From Francisellaceae bacterium (GTDB taxonomy: Bacteria > Pseudomonadota > Gammaproteobacteria > UBA6186 > Azoamicaceae), in assembly GCA_018703155.1 (NCBI GenBank), contig JABJGS010000015.1:1-35997 (forward strand): DNA of 35,997 bases, read 5' to 3'. The position numbers and the translations under genes are program-made. Shown here in pieces: positions 9,550-19,469 of the stretch (the stretch's first letter is position 1; each line of letters opens with the position of its first letter). Below the pieces are notes generated by a model. The model made no database searches and was not told where the DNA came from. It was given only the letters and a program-made list of their open reading frames with translations.

Positions 9550-11043
9550 ATGAGAGCTGATTACGGTTTGTTAGCGAGTTTAGGATTATATACCTTAATT
9601 GTATTCCTAATAGCCTACACCTCAAGTTTGAAAACAAAAAAATTAAGCGATTATATGCTTGGTGGCCGTAGTTTATCAGCGCCAGTAACAGCGCTTGGGG
9701 CTGGAGCATCAGATATGAGCAGTTGGTTGCTTATGGGGTTGCCTGGCGCTGCATATTTGTATGGAGCAAATACTGTTTGGATTGCTGTAGCACTATGCGT
9801 TGGATCATATTTAAATTGGATCTTGGTTAGTGCAAGATTGAGAGTTTTTACTGAAAAATTTGAAGACTCGATGACTTTGCCAGAGTATTTGCGAGCAAGG
9901 TTTACCTCTGATAAAAATGATATTCTATTGAAACTAATTGTTTCAGGAATCTTTGTAGTTTTTTTCACTATATATTCTGCATCAGGACTCATTGCTGGAG
10001 CGTTGCTTTTAAAGTCTATATTTTCAATATCTTATGTTGTGGCTCTTCTATTAATAACTAGTATAATTTTGGTATATACTGCATTAGGTGGTTTTTTGGC
10101 GGTAAATCGTATCGACTTCTTCCAAGGAATTCTAATGTTAGTAGCGTTAGTTATTGTGCCAATAGTTATCTTTTTTAATGTAGATATGCCATTAGATGTA
10201 ATAAATAAAGTTGCGCCAAAACATTTAGATGTTTTTTCAAATTTAAATGTACTATTAGTCTTATCTTATGTTGCATGGGGACTAGGATATTTTGGCCAGC
10301 CACATATTTTAGTGCGCTTTATGGCGGTGAAAAGTACAAAAGAATTGCCTCAAGCTAGACGAATATGTACGTCATGGATGGTACTTTCCCTTATTGGTGC
10401 AATATCAGTTGGTATTTTAGGTAAAGCATTATTTCCAGATTCTTTAAATGATCCTGAAATTATTTTTATTTTAAGTGCCAAAATGTTGTTTAATTCTTTT
10501 ATGACGGGCATTCTTCTGTCAGCAGTATTATCAGCTATTATGAGCACAATATCAGCATTATTATTAATGTCTGCTAGCGCATTAGTAGGTGATATTTATC
10601 GTACGATTTCAACTAGAAATATAAGTGATAAACAGTTTATTTGGTTGAGCAGGGGAGCTGTAGCAATGCTTTCATTATTCAGCGGTGCATTGGCTTATGA
10701 TGGTAATTCTAAAGTACTTTCAGTTGTAGCTTTTGCTTGGTCTGGGCTTGGCGCTGCATTTGGTCCAGTTATTTTGCTGGGACTATATTATAAAAAAATG
10801 AGCTATCGTGCAGCTATAGCCGGTATGGTTACAGGCGCTATAGTAGTTTTAGCTTGGAACATGCTAGTTACAAATATTTTCTCTGCAGAGACCTTAAAGT
10901 CAATAAAACCGGGATTTGAATTACTCCCAGGTTTTATACTTAGTGTTTTAGCTATTCTTATTACATCAAAAATATTTCCACAGAAAGATCCACAGATATT
11001 AAGCACTATAGATGAATGTCTTGCTGAAAATTCAAATAGTTAG
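9550..11043 (+). CDS. putP: Sodium/proline symporter (SSS family)
   Basis: Sodium-coupled uptake of proline across the inner membrane. It is a 497-residue polytopic protein with the about 13-helix pattern of the solute:sodium symporter family (E. coli PutP 502). The signature GAGASDMSSWLLMGLPGA at residues 50-67 is very close to the Na+ and proline binding segment of PutP. The GLGYFGQPHILVRFMA motif in the middle is also typical of PutP. It has its own promoter and leader upstream, so it is probably transcribed separately from the RND genes. No putA is nearby. Confidence 0.94.
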   Translation: MRADYGLLASLGLYTLIVFLIAYTSSLKTKKLSDYMLGGRSLSAPVTALGAGASDMSSWLLMGLPGAAYLYGANTVWIAVALCVGSYLNWILVSARLRVFTEKFEDSMTLPEYLRARFTSDKNDILLKLIVSGIFVVFFTIYSASGLIAGALLLKSIFSISYVVALLLITSIILVYTALGGFLAVNRIDFFQGILMLVALVIVPIVIFFNVDMPLDVINKVAPKHLDVFSNLNVLLVLSYVAWGLGYFGQPHILVRFMAVKSTKELPQARRICTSWMVLSLIGAISVGILGKALFPDSLNDPEIIFILSAKMLFNSFMTGILLSAVLSAIMSTISALLLMSASALVGDIYRTISTRNISDKQFIWLSRGAVAMLSLFSGALAYDGNSKVLSVVAFAWSGLGAAFGPVILLGLYYKKMSYRAAIAGMVTGAIVVLAWNMLVTNIFSAETLKSIKPGFELLPGFILSVLAILITSKIFPQKDPQILSTIDECLAENSNS

Positions 11044-11102
11044 TTGCCAACCATAAAGTAGTTTAATCATAATAAAGAGATGAGTTATGCAAGGAAGCAT
11101 AG

Positions 11103-13082
11103 ATGGCTATTTATCTTAATAATTTCATTTTATTGTTAACAGGCATTTTAGTTTCCATACTAACATTTATGGGTGCTAGTGAGCTATTACCTATGTATGG
11201 TGGAACAACAAATGTATGGCTAGTTAGTCTATTGCACGCACAATTATTACTATCTGCTGGTCTTTTATATATCTATATTATGAAAAGTGTTTTTACAAAA
11301 CGGTTGATGTTGATTATTAACACAGTGTTATTAGGATATTGTGCTATCAATAGAATTGATTTTGGTTTATCAATAAATAATTTACATGATTTTAGTAAAT
11401 TGTATAGCGCTGTATTCATAAGTTTATTTTCTCAAAGTGCATTAGTTTATATTATTTTGGGTGCAATACCGGCTTCTTTTTATTTTCTATGTAATAGAGG
11501 TCAAGGGTTGGAACTGTCTAACATTAGAATGAAATACATCGCGTCAGTTCTTTTGGGTGGGGTAATTTATATTGGTTTCTTTGGTCAAAATTATTCTTTT
11601 CATGAGCAAAATCAAATATTTCAATATATTTGTATAGTACTATTTTTATTATATGGTATATCTGCATTTTGGCTTTTACGAAGTAACTATACCAATGAAC
11701 CTTTATTTTATAATGATGCAAAACTAGGAAATTTTGAGAAAGTACAATTATGTTCAGCTTTCTTTTTCACAAACTTTTATTTTTTCACTATAACAGAGTT
11801 TATTGCACGAGATACAGTGTCATTACCAATAATTTGGTTTATACCTTTAGTTCTATATCTAGCATCTATTGTAATAACAGTGCGCCAAAATGTTTTCATA
11901 ACAGGCGTCCAATTATTCTTGATAGCTATGGCTATTGTATTGATTAAATTAAATTCCATATGGACTCTGTGTTTACACGGAGCTGCATTTTTTTTAACCG
12001 CGTTATTGATACACAGCAGTCAAAAATCTAAGCAGAGAAAAAATGCTAAAGAATATAATAAATATTTTTGCATTGGGAGTATTCTTGGTGGGGCAGGAGT
12101 GATTTTTATAAATATGAAATCACCTTACCTAGATGCAACTTACGCAGCAATTTTATGTATTTCAGTGATATTTACTGCAAACACAAAATTAAGCGTAATG
12201 CGTCGAGGATTTGTTCTGATTTGTGTGATTAGCATTGTTTGTGTGACTAATATTTATTATATGCCAACATTGGCCATAAAGAAGGAAAGTGTTAGAGATC
12301 AGTTTGGTTTGGCGCGAATTTTCGATTCACCATTTATGAAAAAAAGAATTCTTATGCATGGTTCAACTATGCGAGGAGGACAATCTTTGGTTGAGCTTAA
12401 ATCTGAAAACATAGATTTTTACTATGAGCCATTAAGTGATCTATTTAGAGTAGTAAGACAAAACAAACCTTATTTATCAGTTCTATCAATGGGTCTTGGA
12501 GTCGGGTCTTTATCTTGTTTGAGTGTAGATGGAGATCATTTTACCTTTATTGAGCCTAATATCAATATAAAAAGATTAGTGGATGCAAACTTTAATTATC
12601 TTAATAGCTGTCAAGATAAAGCTAAAGTTATTATTGGTGATCCACGTTGGGTATTAACGAGTATGCCTAAATTGAACAAATACGATATTATTGTTATAGA
12701 TAACTATATATCTGGATCAATACCAAGTCATTTGTTAACTTTTGAAGCAATAAAAGAGTACCAATCGGCTTTGCAGCCAAATGGGATCCTAGCATTTCAT
12801 GTATCAAATCGTTATATTGATTACGCTAAAATTTTGTCTCCAGCATTAGTCGCACAAGGATTTTCAGCTATCCGGGTAGATAAATATTTTGAATACACTT
12901 CTGTTACTGAGACTATTGAAAACATTAATAAAGCAAAAAATGGTGAATCTGGTTATAACTGGGTTATTGCAGTTCAAGGATCCATGGTAAACTCTGTGCT
13001 GGATGATGGGGGATTAGCAGGGAAAGAAATTATTAATGCTAATCAAAAAATTTTCAAGGATGAACAAGCAAGCTTATTTTAA
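11103..13082 (+). CDS. Polytopic membrane protein with C-terminal spermidine synthase-like domain
   Basis: Residues 1 to about 400 contain roughly ten to twelve hydrophobic helices. Residues about 430-630 form a Rossmann methyltransferase/aminopropyltransferase-like domain. Visible motifs are GLGVG (464-468) for the nucleoside cofactor, E484 in FIEPN for the ribose, D513 in GDPRW and D533 in VIDNY, followed by SIPSHLLT and AFHVSNRY. These match the widespread fused membrane/spermidine synthase-like family. The DSSDP-type gate loop of true spermidine synthases is not present, so polyamine synthesis is not assured and the substrate is unknown. A cytochrome P450 gene follows after 15 bases and is very likely cotranscribed. 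Confidence 0.82.
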   Translation: MAIYLNNFILLLTGILVSILTFMGASELLPMYGGTTNVWLVSLLHAQLLLSAGLLYIYIMKSVFTKRLMLIINTVLLGYCAINRIDFGLSINNLHDFSKLYSAVFISLFSQSALVYIILGAIPASFYFLCNRGQGLELSNIRMKYIASVLLGGVIYIGFFGQNYSFHEQNQIFQYICIVLFLLYGISAFWLLRSNYTNEPLFYNDAKLGNFEKVQLCSAFFFTNFYFFTITEFIARDTVSLPIIWFIPLVLYLASIVITVRQNVFITGVQLFLIAMAIVLIKLNSIWTLCLHGAAFFLTALLIHSSQKSKQRKNAKEYNKYFCIGSILGGAGVIFINMKSPYLDATYAAILCISVIFTANTKLSVMRRGFVLICVISIVCVTNIYYMPTLAIKKESVRDQFGLARIFDSPFMKKRILMHGSTMRGGQSLVELKSENIDFYYEPLSDLFRVVRQNKPYLSVLSMGLGVGSLSCLSVDGDHFTFIEPNINIKRLVDANFNYLNSCQDKAKVIIGDPRWVLTSMPKLNKYDIIVIDNYISGSIPSHLLTFEAIKEYQSALQPNGILAFHVSNRYIDYAKILSPALVAQGFSAIRVDKYFEYTSVTETIENINKAKNGESGYNWVIAVQGSMVNSVLDDGGLAGKEIINANQKIFKDEQASLF

Positions 13083-13097
13083 CAAATAGGAGCTTAT

Positions 13098-14489
13098 GTG
13101 TTGTTAACAGAACTTATTTATAAAGCAAAACTTGGTGATTTAGGATTTCCAATATTATCTACCAGTGAGGCTCTTTCTATTTTTGCTGGTCTGGATGTTA
13201 ATTCTAATGTTGAGTTATTAAATAATACTTTAAATTTAGCTGAAAAGTATAATTATGCATATAGGTTCCCTACGATATTAACGCCTAATATTGTGATCCA
13301 CTCTCCTGCATTAGCTAAACTTGTTTTATTTGATGAATACGATAAGTTTGATCGAGGCGGGCGATCTTGGAAGCGGGCTAGAGCTCTTTTTGGTAAAAGT
13401 AGTACTACATGTTCTGGAGCATCGTGGCGACGAAAGCGTGATCACGTACAACCTGGACTCACCAAACCATGTCTTGGTGAATATGTAAAAATATTAAAAG
13501 AGGAAATCATCCCAAATCTATTAATTCGGTGGGAGTCTTTTGCAAATTCAGGTAAATATATAAATTTAACTGATGAGATTTATGAGATAGCTTTAACAAT
13601 ATCATTCCGTTGCTTTTTGGGAGCTAAACTAGAGCCTAATGTTAACGAACTTATTCGAAAGACATTGTCTTTTGGAAACTTACATCTTCGTAAGAGTCCT
13701 GTAATTGCTAAATACTATCCTTCTTTTAATACGGCAAAATTTAATAAAAATGTTGCCAAAGTTAGAAAAATATTGGCTGATACAATTGATGAGCAAAGTA
13801 GGTTGCCTGCTAGCACATCTATATTAACGCATTTACTAGCTAAAGATGAAAATACTACTTATCCTGACTCAAGACTTAATAAAGAAGAGGTTTTGGATGA
13901 GGCTGTGTTTATTTTAGCTACTGGGCAAATCACTGTTGGCTCAACTATGGTTTGGACTATAATAGAAATGCTCAAGCACCCATGTAGTGAACAGATCCTA
14001 ATAAATGATTATAAAAAACACATTAATATAAATAATTTCACTATTGATTCATTAAGACATATTGGAAAAAGTAGAAATATTGTTAAGGAAGTTTTAAGGC
14101 TGTACCCTCCCATTTGGCAGACATATCGGGTTGCTAATTCTGATGTTTCACACGGTAAATATAAATTTACCAAAGGGGCCCATGTTACTGTTGATATTTT
14201 ATCTTTGTCACGAAATCCGTTATTTTGGGATAATCCTAATGAATTCGATCCATCTAGATTTTATGGTAATTACAATAAACACGCCTTTATTCCCTTTGGC
14301 ACAGGACCTCAAATGTGCCCAGCAGCACTCTTTGCTCCATTAGAAATAACAATGATTATTGGTGCAATGCTAGCAAATTATGACGTTGAGTTGCACCCCA
14401 CTCATGAACTATATGGGCTTTTGCCAAATTTTAAATGTTCACTTGCAGCGCCAGAGCATATAAAAATTAAGTTAAATAAAAAAAGATAA
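13098..14489 (+). CDS. Cytochrome P450-like protein
   Basis: Haem-thiolate enzyme of 463 residues. The K-helix EXXR motif is E331-V-L-R334 followed by LYPP. The haem-cysteine loop is F400-G-T-G-P-Q-M-C407-P-A. Two positions are atypical: Q405 where His or Arg is usual, and A409 in place of Gly. The I-helix stretch reads A274-T-G-Q-I-T, so the usual Asp/Glu of the oxygen-activating acid-alcohol pair appears to be Ile. Such losses are known in peroxygenase or isomerase-like P450s, so mono-oxygenase activity is uncertain. The start is GTG or the next TTG after an AGGAG site; an ATG two bases earlier is out of frame and closes at once. It is paired with the preceding synthase-like membrane protein and followed by a terminator. 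Confidence 0.9.
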   Translation: MLLTELIYKAKLGDLGFPILSTSEALSIFAGLDVNSNVELLNNTLNLAEKYNYAYRFPTILTPNIVIHSPALAKLVLFDEYDKFDRGGRSWKRARALFGKSSTTCSGASWRRKRDHVQPGLTKPCLGEYVKILKEEIIPNLLIRWESFANSGKYINLTDEIYEIALTISFRCFLGAKLEPNVNELIRKTLSFGNLHLRKSPVIAKYYPSFNTAKFNKNVAKVRKILADTIDEQSRLPASTSILTHLLAKDENTTYPDSRLNKEEVLDEAVFILATGQITVGSTMVWTIIEMLKHPCSEQILINDYKKHININNFTIDSLRHIGKSRNIVKEVLRLYPPIWQTYRVANSDVSHGKYKFTKGAHVTVDILSLSRNPLFWDNPNEFDPSRFYGNYNKHAFIPFGTGPQMCPAALFAPLEITMIIGAMLANYDVELHPTHELYGLLPNFKCSLAAPEHIKIKLNKKR

Positions 14490-14537
14490 ACATGAATTCC
14501 GTGAAATGGGAAATAGTCAATTATATTGAACTATAAA

Positions 14538-14562
14538 AAAAGGGCTATATAATAGCCCTTTT
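14538..14562. terminator. Bidirectional rho-independent terminator
   Basis: AAAAGGGCTAT (14538-14548) pairs perfectly with ATAGCCCTTTT (14552-14562) around a three-base loop, with A and T runs on the two flanks. It serves the P450 gene on the plus strand and dotP on the minus strand. It marks the left border of the secretion locus. Confidence 0.88.
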
Positions 14563-14580
14563 AAATTGTTAAAGTAATTT

Positions 14581-14961
14581 TTACTCAAGTTGAATTACAT
14601 TATCTGTACTTGCTTGAGTAGCTGAATCCTTTTGTTCACCACCAAAGATGGTATTACCGGCGGATCCCATTAATGCTGGCAAGAATAGTAAGCAAGCACC
14701 AACGCCTAAATAAACAATAGGTTTGCTTAATGGCACTTGAGCTGGATTATCTTTATGAGCTTTAAACTGGATTACACCAGCTAGGGCGAAACCGATACCA
14801 GCAACATAAGCAACAATTACTAATAGTCCCGCTAGAGATTTCACCTGAGTCGTAAGTTGTTCTGCTATGCTTGATAAATCATTTACTGCGTAAGCAGCAC
14901 CACTAGATAAAGCTGCAAAAATGGCGGCAACCGCTACCACTGGTCTTACATAACTACGCAT
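14581..14961 (-). CDS. dotP: Dot/Icm type IVB secretion protein DotP (IcmD)
   Basis: Small inner-membrane protein of 126 residues (IcmD of L. pneumophila is about 132). A signal or first membrane segment lies near residues 8-25. It is followed by a hydrophobic helix with LLVIVAYVAGIGFALAGV near 45-62 and another near 84-100. The KAHKDNPAQVPLSKPIVYL linker and the C-terminal NTIFGG resemble DotE upstream, consistent with the shared DotE/DotP/IcmV-like fold. It is last in the leftward run after dotO, where icmD/icmB neighbourhood is conserved, and has its own GGGAG ribosome site. Confidence 0.83.
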   Translation of the reverse strand: MRSYVRPVVAVAAIFAALSSGAAYAVNDLSSIAEQLTTQVKSLAGLLVIVAYVAGIGFALAGVIQFKAHKDNPAQVPLSKPIVYLGVGACLLFLPALMGSAGNTIFGGEQKDSATQASTDNVIQLE

Positions 14962-15042
14962 CTATTACTCTCCCTGTACTATATTATAAATTTTTAACTA
15001 TACCTTTACTCAATGATATCAGAAAATACCAATATTTCAACT

Positions 15043-18000
15043 TTATAGCTTACCTCTAACAAACTTCTCCTTGTAGAATAGTGAACATTCTGCAATTATT
15101 TCTTGAACAACGCCTTGTTGCTTTTCTTTATCTACGCTCACATTTCCCTCACTAAGTTTAGCTAATCTTTCTTCAACTTCGGAAGCGGCAGATCCGCTAG
15201 GGAACATGTAAGCTAATAATCTTCTTGTTTCAGCAGCTCCTATTTCTAGATAGAGGGCATTTCTAATCCTTGCATCTTCCGCTGTGGTATTAAAGGCCCA
15301 TAGCTCAATTGGGCCGATAGTACTTGTTAATAGTTGGGTATTGATGCCAGCTTTAGTTGCAAATTGAGCTAGGAATGTTGCTCCTCCAGCACGCGGACCA
15401 TGTACGCTTGTACTAAGAGCTAGCTTTGCTGTATCTGATAAGCCAAATACCTCACATGACTTTTCAATTGCTTGTTTGGGACCTGCATCCATGATGAAGA
15501 TAGCCGTTGCAAACTCAATCATTACTGGATCAAAGTCATCTAGAGATTGTGAAAGTAGCGCAACTTGAACCTTCCATTTTCGACCTTCTCGCATATCAAC
15601 CAAGACTTGGTCTCGTACAGCTTGTGCTTTGGAGGTACGGTGGAATTCATCAAAGATGATTCGTTTTGGATCTTCACGGATTTCTAGGATTCGTTTTCGT
15701 TGGTATTCATGATATAGCGGAGGCATATCAGCAACATTGTCTTCAGTTAGGTAGTAATGTCTGGCTAAAACATAACGGGCCAGCATGTACATAACAGCAG
15801 TTTGTCTATCGGCTGCCTCCCCACCAGTTTTAGCTACTTCATCTAGATCAAGAGAGACGATTCTTGCATCACCTAAATCAAAAGAGGTTATTTGTGAGAG
15901 AATTGGATATTCTCGGACAGCAGATGAAATCATCCGGCCAAAAGCACCGATAAGAGGCTCGCCAGTAGGTGCTTTAATATCTCCATATAGATCTTCAATA
16001 TTCGGAGCACGACAAATAGAAGCAGCATCAGAGAGTAGAGGCATAGCATGTCGCTGTGCTTTTGAAGCTAAATGAATATCGCCACTTTTAAATATGGCAT
16101 CAGTTACTTCCCACCAACTAGTTTTAGAATCAATTTCAAAATTTAATTCTTCCAGTTTAGTATCTACTTCCTCTTCTAAGTGAATAGAATAAGGGTGAGG
16201 ATTCCCTTCTTCAGATAAAGAACCATACATTTCATCAACTATAAGGCCTGCCATATCTGTTATGCCGTCATATGGGCCTGATGTGCCAACTGGTGTTGCT
16301 AACAAGGTAACAAAATTCACTAAAAAAGCTCTTTCTAGTGGTGTCGGGTGTCTGCAACCGAGCTGAGTGTCAAAAGGGTTGATTGACATTTCATTTACCA
16401 TTCTGAGTCTATGGTATGCAACTAAGTGGCGATCTTTTTCTGGTAGTGCTTCTTTGAGCAAGGAGATTAAACCACTACTAGATGGGCCAATATCAACAAT
16501 AGCAATACGAGGTAATCTTTGAATACCAGGAGACAGAGCTAGAGCTAAGTTAATAGAATTTGATAATACTGATTTACCAGAACCAGGACGCGCATATACA
16601 ATATCAATCCATGTGGTTTGCAGTGATGAACCAGGCTGATAGGCCCAAGGCTTACCATCAGGTGAGCGAAACATTACAGCACCTTTTGGCCAAGGCGACG
16701 ATGGTCTGGTCCAGGGGAACATATACATAACGTCTGTAAGTGGAGCTACAGTTCCTGTTGCATGGCTATCGCTGCTTATAGCTAAAGCACTTCCTAGTGC
16801 ACCACCAAATGGATCTCCAGATATTTCAGAGGTCTCAGTGTAGCCCCAACTTTGTACTGCTTTAGCTAGTTCTGACAGTCTAGATCTAATTAGTTTTATT
16901 TCTGTATCTGGTGCCCAAGTGGTTACAGTGATTTTCATACGTACCAAGGATTCATCTGTGTTGTCTTTAAAGTGATTCAGGACATTCATGGCGCCATTGA
17001 TAAGTTTATTATTATTTGAGGCAAAGCTTAAAAATGACGAGAGCATCGGCTTTATGCCTAACGTTCTCATCCCGTCACTTTCAAGCATTATTGATATTCT
17101 CCAAGGCATACCAACAGTTAAAAGTTTATTAAATAGTTGCATAAAGGGTGCGGTATCTTTTGGTAATAATTCAATAAAGGCAGAGCCATAAATGTTATCG
17201 CCAATTCTGGCGAATCTAAGATCTATATTTTCACCATCACGAGGAATGAGCTGTTTAGATAGTGAGGGCCACAATACTTCAGAAATCTCACCTTCAAAGT
17301 GTTTAGTTGAGCGCATTGGGAGCTTATCACCAGGTAAACTAGCTTGCCAATGATCATCAGTGAAGTCTGGATCAACAGAATAACGGATAGCGTGACATGC
17401 CTTATGAATTGTTAATAACTCACAATCAAAGTTAAGACTAGATAACTGCGAATATACAGATTTTGTAAAAGAGTCATGGCCATCACGGATTTCAGGGATA
17501 CCTCGAATAATATTTTGGGCATTTCTAATTACAGGGATTTTAATTTTAGATTTTTTAAGTAATTCTGCACGATCTTTATTTGATTGCTCAAATTGTTCTT
17601 TAGTTAAAATTGAGGGTCTAGTCCATAGAACTAGGTAAAAACCTTCTTGAGCACAGTAGCCTGATAAATTTTCAATACGTTCATTAAATAAATCATCTAG
17701 GCCCATCCCAAGTCGTTCTGCAGTTTTTATTGCTGGGTTAAGTATCCGGCGTAGGTCTGACTTTATATTAGCCTTGTCATAAACATAATACATTTGTACC
17801 GCATGGCCGGGGCGTGCCATAGAAGATTGAAAAGCCCTGGTCATTTCACTGTGAATTTTACTAAATTCTTCGGGACCAACAAGGTATTTTGCTCCAGTTA
17901 CTTTAACCAGAGAGACTAAAGAGCCATCTCGTGCAACAAGAGATGTCTTGTTATCTGCAGTTTCGAGTTCACAATATGTCTCGGAGCCGGCGCCAAGATT

Positions 18001-18060
18001 AGATGCAGACCAAGCTAAAAAGCCATCGATTGTATCTAAGATTGGTTCTAGTAAACCCAT
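15043..18060 (-). CDS. dotO: Dot/Icm cytoplasmic ATPase DotO (IcmB), VirB4-like
   Basis: Hexameric energy-providing ATPase at the cytoplasmic face of the type IVB secretion channel, where it works with DotB. The protein has 1005 residues, matching IcmB/DotO (about 1009 in L. pneumophila). Walker A is ARPGSGKS near residue 490 and Walker B is RIIFDEFHR near residue 800, followed by the LLSQSLDDFDP motif typical of VirB4/IcmB. An AAGGA site precedes the ATG. It lies 24 bases after dotN in the run dotE-dotN-dotO-dotP. Confidence 0.97.
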   Translation of the reverse strand: MGLLEPILDTIDGFLAWSASNLGAGSETYCELETADNKTSLVARDGSLVSLVKVTGAKYLVGPEEFSKIHSEMTRAFQSSMARPGHAVQMYYVYDKANIKSDLRRILNPAIKTAERLGMGLDDLFNERIENLSGYCAQEGFYLVLWTRPSILTKEQFEQSNKDRAELLKKSKIKIPVIRNAQNIIRGIPEIRDGHDSFTKSVYSQLSSLNFDCELLTIHKACHAIRYSVDPDFTDDHWQASLPGDKLPMRSTKHFEGEISEVLWPSLSKQLIPRDGENIDLRFARIGDNIYGSAFIELLPKDTAPFMQLFNKLLTVGMPWRISIMLESDGMRTLGIKPMLSSFLSFASNNNKLINGAMNVLNHFKDNTDESLVRMKITVTTWAPDTEIKLIRSRLSELAKAVQSWGYTETSEISGDPFGGALGSALAISSDSHATGTVAPLTDVMYMFPWTRPSSPWPKGAVMFRSPDGKPWAYQPGSSLQTTWIDIVYARPGSGKSVLSNSINLALALSPGIQRLPRIAIVDIGPSSSGLISLLKEALPEKDRHLVAYHRLRMVNEMSINPFDTQLGCRHPTPLERAFLVNFVTLLATPVGTSGPYDGITDMAGLIVDEMYGSLSEEGNPHPYSIHLEEEVDTKLEELNFEIDSKTSWWEVTDAIFKSGDIHLASKAQRHAMPLLSDAASICRAPNIEDLYGDIKAPTGEPLIGAFGRMISSAVREYPILSQITSFDLGDARIVSLDLDEVAKTGGEAADRQTAVMYMLARYVLARHYYLTEDNVADMPPLYHEYQRKRILEIREDPKRIIFDEFHRTSKAQAVRDQVLVDMREGRKWKVQVALLSQSLDDFDPVMIEFATAIFIMDAGPKQAIEKSCEVFGLSDTAKLALSTSVHGPRAGGATFLAQFATKAGINTQLLTSTIGPIELWAFNTTAEDARIRNALYLEIGAAETRRLLAYMFPSGSAASEVEERLAKLSEGNVSVDKEKQQGVVQEIIAECSLFYKEKFVRGKL

Positions 18061-18084
18061 AATTCACATCCTTGTTAAGGTATT

Positions 18085-18696
18085 TTATAAAGGAATCTGA
18101 TCAAACACAGTTTCCTTCCAATATAGTATTTGTTCGGTGTAACTCGAGCGTTCAGGAAGATAGCGTAGTGATTCTAATATGCCACCTTTTTTGTCGTTTT
18201 TTTCTATCTGTGAATCTATAAGAGCTTGGCCAAAAATTTCTGGTCTGGAGCTGCCACTACCAAATAATTCTTCAATAGGGTTACCTCTATCTTTTAGACT
18301 TAAGTAAATAGACTGTAACTTACCTTTATATGGAGCATCTTTTAGCATGCTAGAAAACAATACTCGACAAAAGTGGTTTAAATCTGCTTGTGATATTTCT
18401 GGTAAATGTATAATCGAACCATTATGATTTGAAGGACCTACAGCATCAATAAAAAAGCATGGTAGACAAAGAGAGCAGCAAGTCACTAAATTATTTGATT
18501 TATTGTTAGCATAGTTTTGATCTTTATTAATTACATATTGATATTTTTTTGATTGGAATCCACAATATCGACAGCGTAATCGGTCGCGTTGAAATACTTT
18601 TTTCTGTATTTCACTGAATTTTTTATTTTTTCTCCGGTTACTAAAACGTTGCCAATTGCCTCGTTCTGCACTTATTTGTATTGAAAGAAGTTTCAT
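18085..18696 (-). CDS. dotN: Dot/Icm coupling-complex protein DotN (IcmJ)
   Basis: Cytoplasmic zinc-containing subunit that binds the C-terminal region of DotL in the type IV coupling complex. It has 203 residues (L. pneumophila IcmJ about 208). A zinc-finger-like cluster is visible: C42 and C45 in RCRYCGFQ, then C73, C74, C77 and C80 in VTCCSLCLPC, an arrangement resembling HNH-type zinc folds. The ligands are probably C42/C45 with C74/C77. It lies between dotE and dotO, as icmJ precedes icmB in Legionella. Confidence 0.92.
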   Translation of the reverse strand: MKLLSIQISAERGNWQRFSNRRKNKKFSEIQKKVFQRDRLRCRYCGFQSKKYQYVINKDQNYANNKSNNLVTCCSLCLPCFFIDAVGPSNHNGSIIHLPEISQADLNHFCRVLFSSMLKDAPYKGKLQSIYLSLKDRGNPIEELFGSGSSRPEIFGQALIDSQIEKNDKKGGILESLRYLPERSSYTEQILYWKETVFDQIPL

Positions 18697-18717
18697 AAAT
18701 TACTAACCAAATATTTG

Positions 18718-19389
18718 TTAAGATGTAAACATACTGTTGTGTAAAATTTCAACAGCAGGTATAAAATTGATCGCAATTATTCCACCAACAAGATGAGTTA
18801 TACCTTTGGTAATACTGCCTGGTTGCACCCCAGGATTACCTGCTTTAGAAATCATAAATAATCCGCGAATGAATGCAATAAAACCAATAAATTCAATAAA
18901 TAATACCAAGGTATTTATTAAGTCGGACCACTTGGCTTCAATTCCCTGAGGTAAATAGCCAAATAGAGCTTCTGAAGCTAACCCTGCAGCAGCGTAGTTA
19001 ACTCTGGGTGCCCCACTTCCAACGGAATTAAATACTCCTGCTTGGTCATCACCAAATATTGTTTGTGAGACTGCATCAGTAGTTGATGGTAAATATAAAA
19101 GCAGAGCACCAACGAATAAAAACACTATGGGACCTGCTATTTCCCCTGGTTTGCTTGCTTGAGTTAAAGGCATACCAAATTGGCGCAATATACCAATGCC
19201 ACGCCAAATAAAATATATTCCAGCGACGTAGCACATCACAAAAAGGAATTTGGTAAAAGGAACAATTATCTGTTGGCGCAAATTATTTAAAATTGTGTGG
19301 ACATCTGCTGCCATGGCTATTTCTGGTATGACAAGTAATACCAAAAAGCACGATATTATAGTAGACTTTGCTGACATCCTGTAATTCAT
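18718..19389 (-). CDS. dotE: Dot/Icm inner-membrane protein DotE (IcmC)
   Basis: Inner-membrane component of the secretion system. A signal-like hydrophobic segment ending in AMA lies at the N-terminus. Further helices are near FLFVMCYVAGIYFIWRGIG, GPIVFLFVGALLLYLP, LFIEFIGFIAFIRGLFMI and GITHLVGGIIAINFIP. The repeated theme YVAGI...GIG...KPGEI links it to DotP and IcmV. The frame is open further upstream to a TTG; two ATG codons (at 19401 and here) are possible and neither has a strong ribosome site. I prefer this one because it gives a short N-terminus before the signal segment and about 223 residues. Its order ahead of dotN-dotO supports IcmC. Confidence 0.8.
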   Translation of the reverse strand: MNYRMSAKSTIISCFLVLLVIPEIAMAADVHTILNNLRQQIIVPFTKFLFVMCYVAGIYFIWRGIGILRQFGMPLTQASKPGEIAGPIVFLFVGALLLYLPSTTDAVSQTIFGDDQAGVFNSVGSGAPRVNYAAAGLASEALFGYLPQGIEAKWSDLINTLVLFIEFIGFIAFIRGLFMISKAGNPGVQPGSITKGITHLVGGIIAINFIPAVEILHNSMFTS

Positions 19390-19469
19390 ATGTTTGCTCA
19401 TCTCTTTAACAATGTAGATTAAACCTTGCAATAAGGGTTAGCATCACAAATTGTAAATCATGAATTTCA

